A DNA stretch of 64,000 bases. Origin: Certhia americana (lineage: Eukaryota; Chordata; Aves; Passeriformes; Certhiidae). Numbering within the stretch: the stretch's first letter is position 1; each line of letters begins with the position of its first letter. The stretch is from positions 2,642,331-2,706,330 of the forward strand of contig CM031861.1 of NCBI GenBank assembly GCA_018697195.1, in the 5' to 3' direction. The notes beneath the pieces were generated by a model. It did no database searches. It saw only the letters and a program-made list of their open reading frames with translations, and had not been told where the DNA came from. A program made the translations under genes and the position numbers. Positions 21,700-37,865 of the stretch are shown here, in pieces.

Positions 21700-23251
21700 C
21701 AAGAGGAAAGATCCGTGTCCTGAGGAATGATGATATCTGTGTCCTCAGCTCTAGGATCTTGGGGACACCTATTTTCCAAGTGCATTTTTCTGGCTTTGCT
21801 TGGATTTGTAGGAAATTTTAGTTTCTTGCCTGGTTGCTGGTGGCCCTGTGAGTGCCTGGAGAGGCAGATTGTAATGGAATTTTTTTGGAAAGCTGGATTT
21901 TCCAGCTTCTGGCTACTCATTAATAGTTCTTGTGGTCTCCCACCTCCTTCACATCTCACGAAATTTCAGGGTTATCCTGGATCTTTCCATACTCTCCCCA
22001 GCCTGGATCTCCCCTGTAACCCCTGGTTAAGTTCCCCCCAAGTCCTATTCCATGTGGGATTTTTCCAAATCCTTCCCTCCCAGAGAAGGCTCGTGCTGGA
22101 AGCATCCCTGGCTCCCGCTTCCATTCCGTATTTCCAGAGGAGGCCGCAGGGACAAAGCTATATTTGGACATCTCTTCCGAGAGCTGGGGGAGCAGGGAGT
22201 GACCTTGGACTCTGTGCTGCTGCTGCTGTTATTACCTCAGATTCTGTTTACCTGCCTGGAGCAGCCTGTTCCCAAATTTTGGAAGGCCCAGGGATCGGCA
22301 CAGCTCAGGTCCTGGAAGCGCTTTTCTTTTCCCACCAAATCTGGGGGGGCCCAATGCAATGTTGGCAGCCTGCATTTTTTGGGATGAAAGTGCTGCTGGC
22401 CAGCTCTGGATCATTGTTTATCCACTGCCACTGGTCATGGAGCTGCCTCCCAGGGATTTGGGATCAGATTCCCTTAGGACAGGAGCTTCCCACGTCTGCA
22501 CTTGGTTCCTAAAAGGACGGCATGACACCCCCCTCCCGTGGTTTTCGTTTGGAAGGGGGCTGTGTCTTGCTTGGGTGATCCTAACCCTTGGGCAGGATTT
22601 TGCGGGGAGAAATCCATGCTGGATTGGGAATTTTGGAGGCAGCGGCACCTTTTGCTCCATAGGATCAATCATTTACCTGCCTCCAAACTTTGCTTCGTTC
22701 CCTGCCCTTAGATAGGGGCACGGGGCCGGGGGGAATCTGGGGGTCACCGGCGCGGGGTGTCCCACAGCATCCCTCTCCCTCCTGGATGCATCCCACCAAC
22801 CCGGCTCCACTTGGCCCCTTTCTCCGCCGCGTGGGTCCCCGTGCAGAGCTGGGAAGGCAGCCCAGCGCCTCCAGGAGAAGGAGGAGGAGGAGGAGGGGTG
22901 GGGAGAGGCCATGCCGGAGCTTTGCCAGATGTGGGAAAGGAGAGGAGGGGGGACGCCTTTCCCGCTGCTTCCCAAACCTAGGGGGGACCCCGTTCCCCGG
23001 CCCGCAGCCAGGGTAGGAATGGCCGGGATGCCACCCCTCGCCCCAGTCGAACGGGACAACCTTGGGGTGACCTCAGACCCTCCGTGTGGGTTTGGGGGGT
23101 GGGTGGGTGCCGCTTGCGACCCCCCCGCTCTCGCCCCCCTCCAATCCCGCATTGTTCCCGGCTCGGCGGGAGGAGGAGGAGGAGCAGGGCCAAGGGCCAG
23201 CGGGAAGGCAGGCGGGAAGGCGGGCGCCGGGACGTGCTGGAGCCGCCTGTC
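21700..23251. other. DDB1-VWCE intergenic; CpG-rich VWCE promoter from ~22700
   Basis: From 21700 to about 22690 no gene or named repeat is recognised. From about 22690 to the VWCE start codon the sequence is GC- and CpG-rich, with a GGAGAAGGAGGAGGAGGAGG purine run near 22876. It is the likely VWCE promoter and 5' UTR. Confidence 0.4.
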
Positions 23252-26200
23252 ATGTTGGTGGAGCTGCTCTTCCAGGCTGCCTGTGTGTCCCTGTTCCTCT
23301 CCAGCGGCCAGGGCAGGGTGTATCCCGCGAGGAAGAAGCCGGCCAGCTTTGCCGTGGAGAGGTAGCTGGATTCCCCCCCCCCTCTCCCTTTTCCTTCTCC
23401 CTCTTCCAGCTACACCTGGGATGGGCAGCTTGCCGAGCTCCGGCTATCCCTGCCTGCGGTTGCAGGAGGACTTGGCCGGAGGGGTCCCAACCAGAGGGGC
23501 TGGCACCCCGCAATTCCTTCCCTCTTCCCAGATCCAGGGGAGCATGACACTGCTCCCCACATTCCCTGCCCTTCTCTCCACATCCCCGTCTTGCTTCCCA
23601 TATCCCTGTCCAGCCGGGGGACGCTTCTCCTGTCTCCACGTGCTGGGATGTTTGGGATGGCTGGGAAGTGGTTGTCCCCTCTCTGTCCCACTTTATCCCA
23701 CCTTCCTCTGATCCGTGCCATGCTCTGCTTTGCGGTACCTGGGCACATCCTGACCGCTCCGGTTGTCCTCCTGTCCTCGCATTCCTGGGACCTTTGCTCC
23801 ATGCAGGGGGCTCAGGACAGGGTGGCCTCAGGCTCTGGTGTCCCATAGGCGCCGCGTGGGGCCCCACGTCTGTTTCCCAGGCTCAGGCAGCGGATGTTGT
23901 CCTGGCTGGATGCTGTCCCCGGGCAGCGGGAAGTGCACCCTGCGTGAGTATGGGGATCTGGGGGGCTTCTGGAGGTCCTGTTCCATTCCCAGAGCTCCTG
24001 TTCCCATTCCCACAGCGCTCTGTTCCTTCGGCTGTGGTGGTGGTTCCTGCATCGCTCCCAACCTTTGCATGTGCCCGGATGGAGAGCAGGGAATCACCTG
24101 CCCAGGTACTGAGAGAACTGCTTATGCCAGATGCCCTTCCCTCTCCAAGTCATGAATCCCAAGGGATGGAGATGGCCACCAGCCCAAGGGCACCGTGCCC
24201 AACCCTCTTCCCTCTCCATACCACAAATCCCAGCAGCTTGTCACCTCTCCCTGGCACTGTCCCCATCTCTGGGGGATCCATGGAGTGGGATGGGAAGTGG
24301 GTGGTGCTGGGGTGGCATGGATACCCCGTGGACGCCACGTCCGTGTTCCAGAACCGCCGGGAACTTGTGGAGAATATGGCTGCGCCCTGTCCTGTAACCA
24401 CGGCGGCTGCCAGGAGGTCGCTCGCGTGTGTCCTGTTGGCTTCTCCATGGCCGAGACAGCCAACGGCGTCCGCTGCACCGGTGAGTGGGAATGGCATATC
24501 CCGATGGGAGTGGGCATCCCGATGGGAGTGGCCATCACGGTGATGCCCACACCCCAAATCTGACCGTTCCCTGCGTGCCCCTAGACATCGATGAGTGCCA
24601 GAGCGCAGCCTGCGAGGGGACGTGCGTGAACACGGAGGGCGGATTCGCCTGCGAGTGCGGAGCCGGCCGGGAGCTGTCTGCTGACCGCCACAGCTGCCGG
24701 GGTGCGCGGGGTCCCAGGGGGGCGGCTGGGGCTCCCGAGGGATCCTGATCCTCATCCCAACCCCCAGACACAGATGAATGCCAGGCCATGCCATGCCAGC
24801 ACCGCTGCGAGAACAGCGTTGGCAGCTACCGCTGCTCCTGCCGACCCGGATACCACCTCCATGGGAATCGGCATTCCTGCGTGGGTGAGTACTGGGATGG
24901 GGCCCTTCCCATCAGTTCCGGGGGACGGAGGTGGCCCTGAGCCCTTGAGCACTATGCCACATCCCCTTCCCTCTCCATGCCTTGAAACCCTGGGGATGGA
25001 GGTGGTCATTGAGTCCCTGCATGTATGCGCACCCATGCTTAACCATTATCCTTCTCCATGCCATGAATCCCAAGGGATGCAAGGTAGCTGTGAGCCTGTG
25101 GGTAAAAGCCAGAGCCCCTTCCCTCATTATGCCACAAACCGCAAGAAATGGAGGTGTCTATCATGACCACCACAGTGATGCCACCTCATCCTCATCCCTG
25201 CATGGGCCATGCTGAGGGTCTATCCTGGTGCTCTGGGCTCTTTCCTGGGCCTTATCCCGGGGTGCAGCATCTCCTGCCACATTCCCTTGTCCCACAGATG
25301 TGGACGAGTGCCGGCGGCCTGGCGCGCGCCGCTCGTGCCAGCACAGCTGCCACAACATTCCTGGCAGCTTCCGCTGCTCCTGCCGCCCTGGATACCGGCT
25401 CAGTGCGGACAAGGTGTCCTGTGAAGGTATCCATGTCCTTCTCCTGGCTGGGGGAGCAGAGTGGGATGCTCCCATCCCCCCTGCCTGCCCCAAGTGATGT
25501 CTCTGCCTTCCTGATTTCCTCCCTAGGGTACCCCAAATCTATCCTGGCCCCATCGCCCATCCTGCAGTCCCTGCAGCATCCACCCACCCTTGTCCTGCTC
25601 CCTCCTGGCTCCCACCTGCTCCCGAGGGGCTCCCCCTCTCCCCACCTCCCTGTGGCAGCTCCTGGTACCCAATTTCCTCCCTCCTCCTCATCCCTGTTTC
25701 CTGAGCCATCCCCACGTGCCATGGGAGCCCCCAGCACCTCCATCCCACCATCCCATCATTGTTGGCACCGGGGGATCCCTCGGGAGCCAGGTGCTCATTG
25801 GACAGAGCCGGGATGCCAGAGCTGCACCTGCCAGGTGAGCATCCCATCCTCCCACCCCTTCCCATGGCAGCATCCTGAACTGGGATGAGCCATACGTGTC
25901 CTGGCAGGGGGGACAAGTTCTCTGTGACACCATGAGCTGCTCAGTTCCCTGCTCCCACCCACTTCCCACTCCGGCTGGGGGTTGCTGCCCCACCTGCACG
26001 GGTGAGTCCTGGTCCCCTGATCCCCACAATTCCCAGGATGGCCCTCCTTGAAATCCCAGGGGGATGTCCCTGACCCCCATGGCTCACAGGGTGCCTGCAC
26101 GAAGGAGTGGCCAGGGCCGAGGGCGATGTCTTCTCCCCATCCAATGGGAATTGCACCGTCTGCGTCTGCTTGGTGAGCTGGATTGGGATGGGAAAATCCC

Positions 26201-28852
26201 CCCTTATCTCTGGGAACCTCCCAGCCCTGGAGACCCTCATCCTGCATCCTGGCACAACCATGGATTGGATGCTCTGGGGTGGATGACACCCTCCCATCAT
26301 CCCTCTGTGGGGAATCAGGGTCCTCTTTCCCAGCCCCACGCTCCCCTCCACAGGCCGGGAATGTCTCCTGCCTCTCCCCGGAATGCCCCCTAGGATCCTG
26401 CCCCAGCTCCTCTTTGTCTGACTGCTGTTCCTGCAATCCAGGTGATCCCAGGACCCCCAGTCTGGGGGTGGGAGGACCCCTGGGCTGGGCTGGGGATTAG
26501 AGATGAGTGCTGCTGGGTTCTCCAGCCCTGCTCCTTCCCCTTTTCCTAGAAAAGTGCAATTTCCGTGGACACACATACGCACACGGAGCCCGGTTCAGCC
26601 TGGATGGGGACGACTGCACCACCTGTGTCTGTCAGGTGGGTCCTGGATGTCCTCAGGGATGAGGATCTACAAATCTGGGAGGTCCCCAGGGATGAGAATC
26701 CCCAGGGATACTCCAGTGCTTCCCTGCACCTGCTGGGGGTATCCCAGCTTTGCTCGGGGCTGCTGGTAGGGACAGCAGGTGACTCATTCTCGCTTTCCCA
26801 GAGAGGAGAGGTGGAATGTTCCTTCACTCCCTGCCCCATGCTGGATTGTCCCCAGCACCAGCGGCACCTGGATCCTGGGCAGTGCTGCTCCACCTGCCGG
26901 GACCCTCCAGCCCCTGCCGGTGAGTCGGGATGAGGGACACAGCTGGGAATGGGCAGGGAGAGAGATGAGGGGGAAAAGCTGGGGAAAAGGGGAATGGCAT
27001 GGCATGAGAAGAACAGCTGGGATAGAGGATGTGAGGGAGACTTGGGGGTGGGGAGAGTGGGATGTTGGGGTATTTGGGGATGGGATGTGGGAAAGGGCAG
27101 CATGGGATGAGGGGGGACACAAGTTAGGTGGGATGTGGGGATACTTGAAGAGGGGAAGGGTGGGAGATAGGGAATACCTAGGAATAGGGAGGGTGGAATA
27201 TAGGGAACCCCTGGTGATAGGAAGGGTAGGTTTTATGGAACAGCTGGGAACAGGGATCCTACCCAGGTTGCTTCCTGGATGACAACGGTGTGGAGTTTCC
27301 CATTGGACAGATCTGGTCTCCGGGCGATCCCTGTGAGTTATGCATCTGCCAGGTGAATGAGAACCTGCTCTGCTTCATTCCCTCTTCCCTATCCCTGCCC
27401 CAGCGCACGGCTCCTGCCCCATTCCCACCCTCAGGATGCCCGTGGCCTGGCAGGCCCCAAATCCCCCAAATCCAGCGGGTTTGGGAATCCTGAGGTGTCT
27501 GTCAGAATGTTCCCGCCTGCAGGCAGACGGCTCCATAAGCTGCCAGCGCACGGATTGTGTGGAGACATGTCCTTATCCCATCCGCATTCCTGGGCAGTGC
27601 TGCCCCGACTGCTCTGCAGGTGAGGGTGCGCCCAGAATTCCGGGATTTAGAGCTGCCCAGGGACCACCTGAGCCACTCTCCCCGCAGGCTGCACCTACAT
27701 GGGGAGGATCTTTTCCAACAACGAGACCTTCCCGTCGGCGCTGGATCCCTGCCTGAGCTGCATCTGCCTGGTGAGAGCTGGGCCGGGCATTCCCAGAGGA
27801 TTTGCGGCTCCCGCGCTGTCGGCTGAAGCCCGGTTTTTGGCTCCATTGCAGGGAAAAGCTCCGGGGGCGCTCCGGGGTTCCTAACGCCCGGCCCTTGGGG
27901 GTCTCTCCCGTCTCTCGCAGCTGGGCTCGGTGGCCTGCTCGCCTCTGGAATGTGCCATCGTGTGCTCCTACCCCTTCCACCCCGAGGGTCGGTGCTGCCC
28001 CGTCTGTGAGGGTACGAGCTCAGGCGGGTCCCCACAATCCCCCTGAATCCCCCAAAATCTCCCCGAGCCCCCCAAAACTCCCTCTGGACTTGGTCCCTGC
28101 AGACTGCAACTACCAGGGCAGGAAGGTGGAGAATGGCCAGAGCTTCATTCCCGAGGGAAACCCCTGTACCCGCTGCACCTGCCAGGTGAGACCTCCCACC
28201 CATTCCCATGGGTGAGTGTGTCCATGGAGTGCCTGTGCCAGTGCCAGTGGATCCCAGGAAGGGCTGGCAGGGCTGGCTAATCCCTGTTTTTCCAGCTTGG
28301 AGAGGTGAGCTGTGAGGAGAGGCCGTGCCCCCACTCCTGCTCTGAGCCCCCCACGGTGCCCGTGGGCTGCTGCCCATCCTGCTCAGGTAATGGGATCCCC
28401 ATCCCATTACCATCCATCCCCGGGCACTTGAATGTGCCCCCTCCGGACTGGGGGTACTGGGAAAGAGGTGGGTGCTGACCAAAATCCTCCCTCCGTCAGC
28501 CACAGACATCCGGCTCCTGCTGCAGGGCAGTGACCTGTCCCCATCATCCCCATCCTCATCCCNNNNNNNNNNCCTCCGTTACCGCCTGGCTCAGCTCCTG
28601 CTTCCCACCACACTCCCCCTCAACCCCTCTCCGGGGATTTGGGGCTCTGGGAAGCCCCCTCCAACCACTCCAAGTTCATCTGGATACCCCTTGGCACCTG
28701 CTGTGCCCCCTGACCCCCTCTGTGAGGCCACAGCCCCCCCCGATCCCACAGGCAACCCTGAGGCTCAGGGATCCCCTGGGAATGAGGATCCCTCTGCGGT
28801 GCCATCAGACAGCCCCAGGTTCCAGGTGCCGGGTGTGCCTGGAACGCCATGA
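23252..28852 (+). CDS. VWCE: von Willebrand factor C and EGF domain-containing protein
   Basis: Twenty exons: 23252-23361, 23849-23943, 24016-24105, 24352-24480, 24585-24701, 24768-24884, 25298-25426, 25527-25834, 25908-26001, 26090-26172, 26354-26441, 26550-26635, 26802-26919, 27267-27352, 27523-27619, 27688-27770, 27921-28011, 28103-28185, 28296-28386, 28500-28852. About 815 aa including 10 unknown bases. A signal peptide is followed by an EMI/EGF-like cysteine region. Three calcium-binding EGF domains (DIDEC, DTDEC, DVDEC starts) cover roughly 142-262, then a Pro-rich linker. Six VWC domains lie at about 350-698, each spread over two small exons, then a Ser/Pro-rich tail. It is a predicted secreted protein (URG11 in human) of poorly known function. 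The region with [20 protein letters not shown] matches human exactly. The tail is the least certain part because of the gap at 28563. Confidence 0.92.
28563..28572. other. Assembly gap (10 N)
   Basis: Ten N bases inside the last VWCE coding exon, next to a C/T-rich repeat of CATCCCCATC. The reading frame is continuous across the gap as drawn, but 10 N is probably a placeholder and the true length is unknown. Confidence 0.99.
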
Positions 28853-28945
28853 GGAGGAGAAGGAGGATGAAGGAAAGGGGGAAAAGGACATCTGCAGGAC
28901 CAGCAGGCCTGGCCCTGGGGAGGGGGCAGCTGTCCTCCTGTCACC

Positions 28946-28951
28946 AATAAA
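28946..28951 (+). terminator. VWCE: Poly(A) signal of VWCE
   Basis: AATAAA about 95 nt after the stop codon. From here to the pepsinogen poly(A) signal (29292) is about 340 nt of convergent intergenic DNA with no recognisable feature. Confidence 0.75.
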
Positions 28952-29291
28952 GTCACTCTGGTATTTATTCCCTGTCCCCTCATACCTGCACCCGCCAGCA
29001 TGTGGAGCCCTGAGGCTTATCCTCTGGGAATTATGGGATGAGTGGCTTTCCAGGATGATGAGGGCAGTGCTGGAGGTGTTCAGCCCCCTCACGCTGAGGG
29101 GGGTTTGGGGACAGGAGGGACATGTCCTGCCCCAGATCCCCAAGGCTGGGAGCTCCTCAGGGCTGAGCAGAGCCACATCCAGGCTCCCATCCTAGGGACA
29201 CAGGGACATCCTTGACAGGTACAGTTGAGGGTGGCACCAGGGACACGCCACATTCCCAGAGAGACACCACACAGGGGGGCTTCTCCACACC

Positions 29292-29297
29292 TTTATT
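29292..29297 (-). terminator. Poly(A) signal of pepsinogen gene
   Basis: Minus-strand AATAAA about 85 nt past the pepsinogen stop codon. Confidence 0.75.
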
Positions 29298-29381
29298 GTC
29301 CTTGGTGGTGGCAGGAATGCCGGGAAAGGGACAAACCCTGCCAGCCACCGAGTTAGGAACAGCTGGGACTCCCATCCCAGC

Positions 29382-31324
<1,943 letters not shown>

Positions 31325-31367
31325 TGTGGGAGCTCACGGAAAATGTGCCTCCAATCCTGGCCCTGCT

Positions 31368-31440
31368 CCTTATATCCTGGCTCCGGTGTTTGGCCGGAGG
31401 CCCCGATAAGAAAGGCAAACTGCTCCTGGGATGGTTATCA
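31368..31440 (-). promoter_or_regulatory. Pepsinogen promoter: TATA box and two GATA sites
   Basis: On the minus strand TATAAGG lies at 31368-31374, 44 nt above the start codon, implying a very short 5' UTR. GATA motifs occur on the plus strand at 31405-31410 (GATAAG) and on the minus strand at 31435-31440 (TGATAA). GATA4/6 sites near a TATA box are typical of gastric pepsinogen promoters. This is the clearest TATA promoter in the window. Confidence 0.65.
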
Positions 31441-31594
31441 AAATGTCCTTAAGGAAGGTGGGGGGAAATGTCAAGCTGGGGGATCCCTGCATTCCTGGGG
31501 GGATTCAGGCCACGGGTGTGTTGGGATGGGCGGGAAGCACTCCCGGTTATTCTGTGGGAGCTGGTGGGAATGCGGGGTTGTTTGTACCCTGAAC

Positions 31595-31860
31595 CCTCCA
31601 ATTCCTTGCTGGAGGGTTTGAGCCAGACGCTTCCTGGAATGGGGCAGCCACAGCTTCCCTGGGAATTCCACTCCCAGAAATGCCTCACCACACTGACAAG
31701 GAAGAATTTCTTCCCGATATCCCATCTAACCCTGTCTTCTGGTAGTAAGAAGCCATTCCCCTTTGTCCTGCCACTCCAGGTCCTTTGCCAAAGTTCCTCT
31801 CCAGCTCTCCTGAAGCTCCTTAAAGTACTGGAAGAGGCTCCAAGGTCTCTCTAGATCCTT
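31595..31860 (+). mobile_element. CR1-type LINE 3' fragment
   Basis: It contains GGAATGGGGCAGCCACAGCT, ATGCCTCACCACACTGACAA and GAAGAATTTCTTCCCGATAT in CR1 order, about 200 bp upstream of the pepsinogen TATA box. Confidence 0.75.
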
Positions 31861-32329
31861 TTAATTCTCCTCTTGCCAAGGCTCTATGAAGGATTTTCAG
31901 GCTGCCAGGTCCAGATTTTCCATTCCGGGAATCAGGCAGGACTCTCTCCTTTCCAGCCCCCTACAACACATCCCATCCTCAGGGATAATCCCATGCTCCA
32001 TCCCTTTTCTCCCAACATCCCCCATCCAGGTTCTTCTTTATTTCACTCCCTCAGTGCAACCTAGCACCGTATCCTCGGATTCTTCTATCATTCCGAGCTG
32101 GGATGGGGCTGATTCCAAGGGAGGAATGCCAGCTCCAGCCTTAGGAAGCCTTTGATCTCCTCCAGGACAAGGTGACCGTTCCAGAACCCACGGATCCAGC
32201 ACGTGGTGCCGTGACCAAAGCCAAGGTGCTCGATCCCACTCCAGTGACCTTCATCCAGAGGTATCCAGAGCTTGGCTTTCCCCCAGCTCCTCACAGTTTT
32301 CCCACAGTTCAGGGACTTTGGATGTGGGA

Positions 32330-32495
32330 ATGGAGTGACAGGACAAGGGGAATGGCTCCAAACTGTAAGACTGGATATTGGGAAGAAACTCTTATCTGTG
32401 AGGCTGGTGAAGCCCTGGAACGGATTTCCCAGAGAAGTTGTGGCTGCCCCATCCCTGGAAGTGCCCAAAGACAGGCTGGAGAAACCAACCTGGAA
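32330..32495 (-). mobile_element. CR1-type LINE 3' fragment, reverse orientation
   Basis: Read on the plus strand it is the reverse of the consensus: ATATTGGGAAGAAACTCTTA, AGAAGTTGTGGCTGCCCCAT, CCCTGGAAGTGCCCAAAGAC. Confidence 0.75.
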
Positions 32496-34454
32496 TGTGT
32501 CCCTGAAGATTTTGCAGTTATCAATTTTTCCTCCTTTTTTTCCAAAATAGTAGTGAAAACAAAAATATGAAGTTTTCCCAGAGCTATTTATTCATTGAAT
32601 TCCCAGAACTGCCATCCCCGGGGATCAGAATTCCTGTTTTTTCAATGAAAACCAAACCCAAACATTTTTCCAATTATGGGAAGTTTAGGGCAAGCTTATT
32701 GTGCTGCTGGTAAATCCCATCAAAGCAGAACAATGGATCCAACAGGGATGGATTTTTGGATGGATTATATCCACAGAAGGAAGAAGCTGTGGAATTCAGG
32801 ACTGGGAAAAAATTGGAATTGCTATTTAGCACTAATTAAATCCAGAATAAAATCTGTGAGGGTGGAAAAATAACCCCTTTTAGGGTGTGAAATGGCTTCC
32901 TAGCAGAGAAATCCTGGATTTTCCCAAACTTGGTGGGGAAATGGAGGGCATGAGATGCTGGATCCTGGAATAATCCATTCCAGCGCTGGGAGCTCATTGG
33001 ATGGGATCAGGTGGCCTCCCTGCCACAGCTTTCCTTGGCACCAGAGGGCACCACAGCATGGGGAGATTGCCAAAAACCCCCAGCTGGAAAGATGGATCTG
33101 GAAGCTTTTCCTCCCGATTGATGCAGTCGGGGCTGGGTGAGGATCCCCAGGCAATAAAACCCTCACAAAATTTAGGCTTTTACCAAGAAAATTCAGATTT
33201 TTAATGTCATTTTGATGTGGAAACACCCCTTGGGATGAATTTAACTTCCATGGGAATCACCCTCTGGATCAAAGAGGGATTTTCAAGCCTTTGGGACATC
33301 AAAACTTGTTCTGACAAAACTTCCTTAATTTTATCTCTGCCGCCTCCCCCCAAAAAATCCCCTTATGGAGACAGAGCTTTTCTTGGACATGGATTAATGA
33401 AGTCAACTTTTCCAGGCCCTGTTCCCAGTTTTTCTTGTCCCTTCCCTAAAGGCTTTTATCACCCGGGTGCTTTATCGGAGCTGTCAGATGAAAGGAGGGA
33501 AATCTGACGCTCCTGAGGTGTCAGATTTCCGGGATTGGATTAAAAATATTTAATTAACTTATCAATGAAGCCCAGGGATGTTGGCTGATCCTTGTGGGAA
33601 TGCAATTGTGCGGAATGGGACCTCAGGGTGCTCAGGTCACCTTTTCTTACCTACTGCGGGTAATTTTGGCTGGGATTAAGACACCATCCAAGGGAAAAAA
33701 ACACGTGGAACCATCTTTTGTGGTAATTAAGGAGATTAAAAAGCAGCTGATAGGAGTACCCTTTCAAAACCACCTGTTTATCCCAAATTTATATTTTTCC
33801 ACTTCTTCCGTGCAAATCCAAACATTTTCCCTCTCCTCAAACCTTATGTTTTAACATAAAATGTTAATGAAAACATTTTCCAGCTTTTCCAGGTCTTTGG
33901 AAACTGCTCCAAAAGAAGCCTGGAAAATGTTTTTCTTTTCCCTTCGGAAAGTCAAGTCTCTTTCCTTTCCCATGGCGCTGGGGGTTTGACCCGGTTATCA
34001 GCCACGCTGGGAACAAATTGTCCTTGATTTATCCGGAATTATTTGGGATCATATGACTCCCATTTGTTACACAACAGCTCTCAGGTGACGGGATCGGAGG
34101 TGCCTTTCCCAGATCCCAGCACTTCTGGAACAGCTGGGTGACTTTGCCCCGACTTCCAGAGACTCCTGAAAGGAGCAGAAATCATGGAGCTCTTCCCCTG
34201 CCTCATCCTCGCTAGGGTTTTGGGAATGTATGGTTACAGGTGGAAAAACGGAGCGCTTTCCAAGCGTACTTTGGAAAAGTTAGATTTGGGGAGTGGGTGA
34301 TGGGAGTGGAGCTTTTTCAGGAATATTCCTGTGTCATGCAAGGAGGAGCTAACCAGGTATTCCAGGGGAGTTTGCTTTGATCTCTTGGATCCAACTGGGA
34401 GAAGCCGACATTTTATGATTTTGTTGAGATATTGCCGAGGTCTGTATGTGTTTC

Positions 34455-34685
34455 CTAAACCACTTCCAACCTGGCCTTGGACTCTTCCAGGTATGGAGCA
34501 ACTGCAGCTCCTCTCGGCATCTTGCTTTGCCACCCTCACAGGGAAGGCTATATTCCCAATATCCAATTTAAACCCGCCCTTGGACCATGCGGAGCCATTC
34601 CCTCTTTCCCTATTGCTCCACGCCCTTCTCCAAAACCCCTCTCCAGCTCTCCCGGAGCGCCCTTTGCACCCCGGAAACACGAAGG
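34455..34685 (+). mobile_element. CR1-type LINE 3' fragment
   Basis: It contains CTTCCAACCTGGCCTTGGAC, TGCCACCCTCACAGGGAAGG and CCAATATCCAATTTAAACCC, then the CTCCAGCTCTCCCGGAGC block. It ends about 110 bp before the VPS37C promoter. Confidence 0.75.
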
Positions 34686-34779
34686 ATATAATTCCTAGAG
34701 CAGCTACAGCTCGGGGAAAGCCCCGCGGGGAGCCAAAGAGCGATTATTGATTAAAAAATTCCATTAAATTGAGCCGTGC

Positions 34780-34920
34780 TCCCGCCCCCCCCAACATGGC
34801 GGCGCTGGGAGGAACCATCCCCCTCACGGCCGGGGGGGGGGGAGGCACGGCTCACTTCCGGTTTATACCGGAAGCCGGAAGTCGCTGCGAGCGGAGGGTC
34901 CCGGTGACGCCTCGGTGAGT
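34780..34920 (+). promoter_or_regulatory. VPS37C: VPS37C promoter and non-coding first exon
   Basis: A CpG-rich stretch has AACATGGCGGC (YY1-type) at about 34793, ETS motifs CACTTCCGG and CCGGAAGCCGGAAG at 34854-34880, and a good donor (CTCG|GTGAGT) at 34914/34915. A second 5' UTR exon may start after the ACAG at about 35234-35237. The coding start lies 1 kb downstream. Confidence 0.6.
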
Positions 34921-35534
34921 CCGGGAGAGGGCCGGGAATGGGAATAACGGGAATAACGGCGGGAAAACGGGGATAATGGCGCTGCTCCCGCCACGCGGCT
35001 CGCTGCAGCCGCGCAGGTGGGCGGTCCTTTGCGTCCAGCTTCCTGAGCGCTTGTGGATGCTTCCCAGAGCCCACCCCAAGCTTTCCCGTTCCCACCATTC
35101 CCTCTTTTCCCTCTTAAACTCCGTGAAACTTAGTGAAGGCAGTCCTAAAAATCCCAAATCGGGTGATTTTTTTTTTTTTTTTTTGCCCCACACCTGCAGC
35201 GCGGGGCTTAATTCTCGGTTTTTTTCCCTCGGACAGGTTTATCTGGATCGTGGATTGGGCAACCCTGAGCCTCAACGTGGCATTCCCGGCGTGATATCCT
35301 TGGGATGTTCCACCTGGATGAGAGGTAGAAGAGCTGGGAGTGAATAGGACAGCGCAGGTGTGTTGTGTTTCCTTGGGTTTTCGGACAGTCCCGCATTATT
35401 CCATCCCACCTCTTGGAATTTACACCAGCCATGGGATACTTGTTAAACACATCAGACAGCTGGGAATACTTGGGATAAATAATGGAGAGGGTGCAGGAAG
35501 GCCGTAATTTCCCTGATCTTGTTATTTTTTCACT

Positions 35535-35600
35535 GAATTCCGTGGCTGGGAGGTGGGATTAGATGATCTCTGAGGTCCTTTCCAACCCTGTAGGCATGGT
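35535..35600 (-). mobile_element. Short CR1 3'-end fragment, reverse orientation
   Basis: The plus strand reads TTAGATGATCTCTGAGGTCC followed by TTTCCAACCCTG, the reverse of the CR1 block 'CAGGGTTGGAAAGGACCTCA'. It lies in the 5' UTR intron of VPS37C. Confidence 0.65.
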
Positions 35601-35946
35601 GGGATATGGACAGATCCAAGTTTCCTTGGTGGCATGGGATGGACTCTGGAATGAGGTGGATTCTGGAATGGGATGGAGATATCCAGCTGGAATTTGCAAG
35701 TCGGGGCTGTGGGTGGGTTTTTTTCTTGACAAAACACCCTGGGACACACAGAATTCCATCCAAATAGGCTTGGGAAAGGAGGGAAAAGTCTTTTAGTGGG
35801 AATGTTGTTTCTCTCCGTCAGTTAACGGAGCCCAACGCAGCTGCTCCAAGGGCTTTAAGAAGCCTGGATTTTGGTTGGAAACCTCTTCCCAGTTGGATTT
35901 GGAAATGAATGTTGCCTCTTTTTCCGTGTTGCAGGAATCTGGGAGG

Positions 35947-37558
<1,612 letters not shown>

Positions 37559-37739
37559 TCCAGGACTTCTGGGGAGCATCCTGTGCTGATTCCTCCTTGT
37601 TTTGGGGACTGAGGAAGAGGAGGCATCCCAGAGTGTTGCTCCTGGTTCCTTTGGTGTAAAGGAATTACACGGGATAAGTCACGGCTCCAGAGGTCGGGGC
37701 GAGAGGCAGAGCCAGACCGGCAGAAATCCAGAGAGGAGA

Positions 37740-37865
37740 AACCTCCAGGGAAACCTTGGAGCACCTTCCAGTGCCTAGAGGGGCTCCAAAAGAACTGGAC
37801 AAGGACTTGGAGTGATGGGATAATGGGGAATGGCTTCACGCTGTCAAAGGGTGGGTTTAGATGGA
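37740..37865 (-). mobile_element. CR1-type LINE fragment, reverse orientation, in VPS37C 3' UTR
   Basis: The plus strand reads AACCTTGGAGCACCTTCCAG, GGGGAATGGCTTCACGCTGT and CAAAGGGTGGGTTTAGATGG, the reverse of the CR1 3' region. It sits between the stop (37558) and the poly(A) signal (38120), so it is probably transcribed. Confidence 0.65.

Larger units (their letters stand above)
31441..34780. other. Intergenic region with CR1 relics, no gene
   Basis: About 3.3 kb, more AT-rich than the flanks, between pepsinogen and VPS37C. It contains three CR1 fragments (listed separately) and unannotated relic sequence. No open frame resembles a protein. Confidence 0.6.

Noticed and set aside
24485..24545. 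Short GATGGGAGTGG duplication in a VWCE intron
   Set aside because: Only two copies of about 20 bp; too short to mean much.
31595..34685. Possible extra gene between pepsinogen and VPS37C
   Set aside because: The longer frames overlap CR1 relics, and no splice-linked exons or known domain were found.
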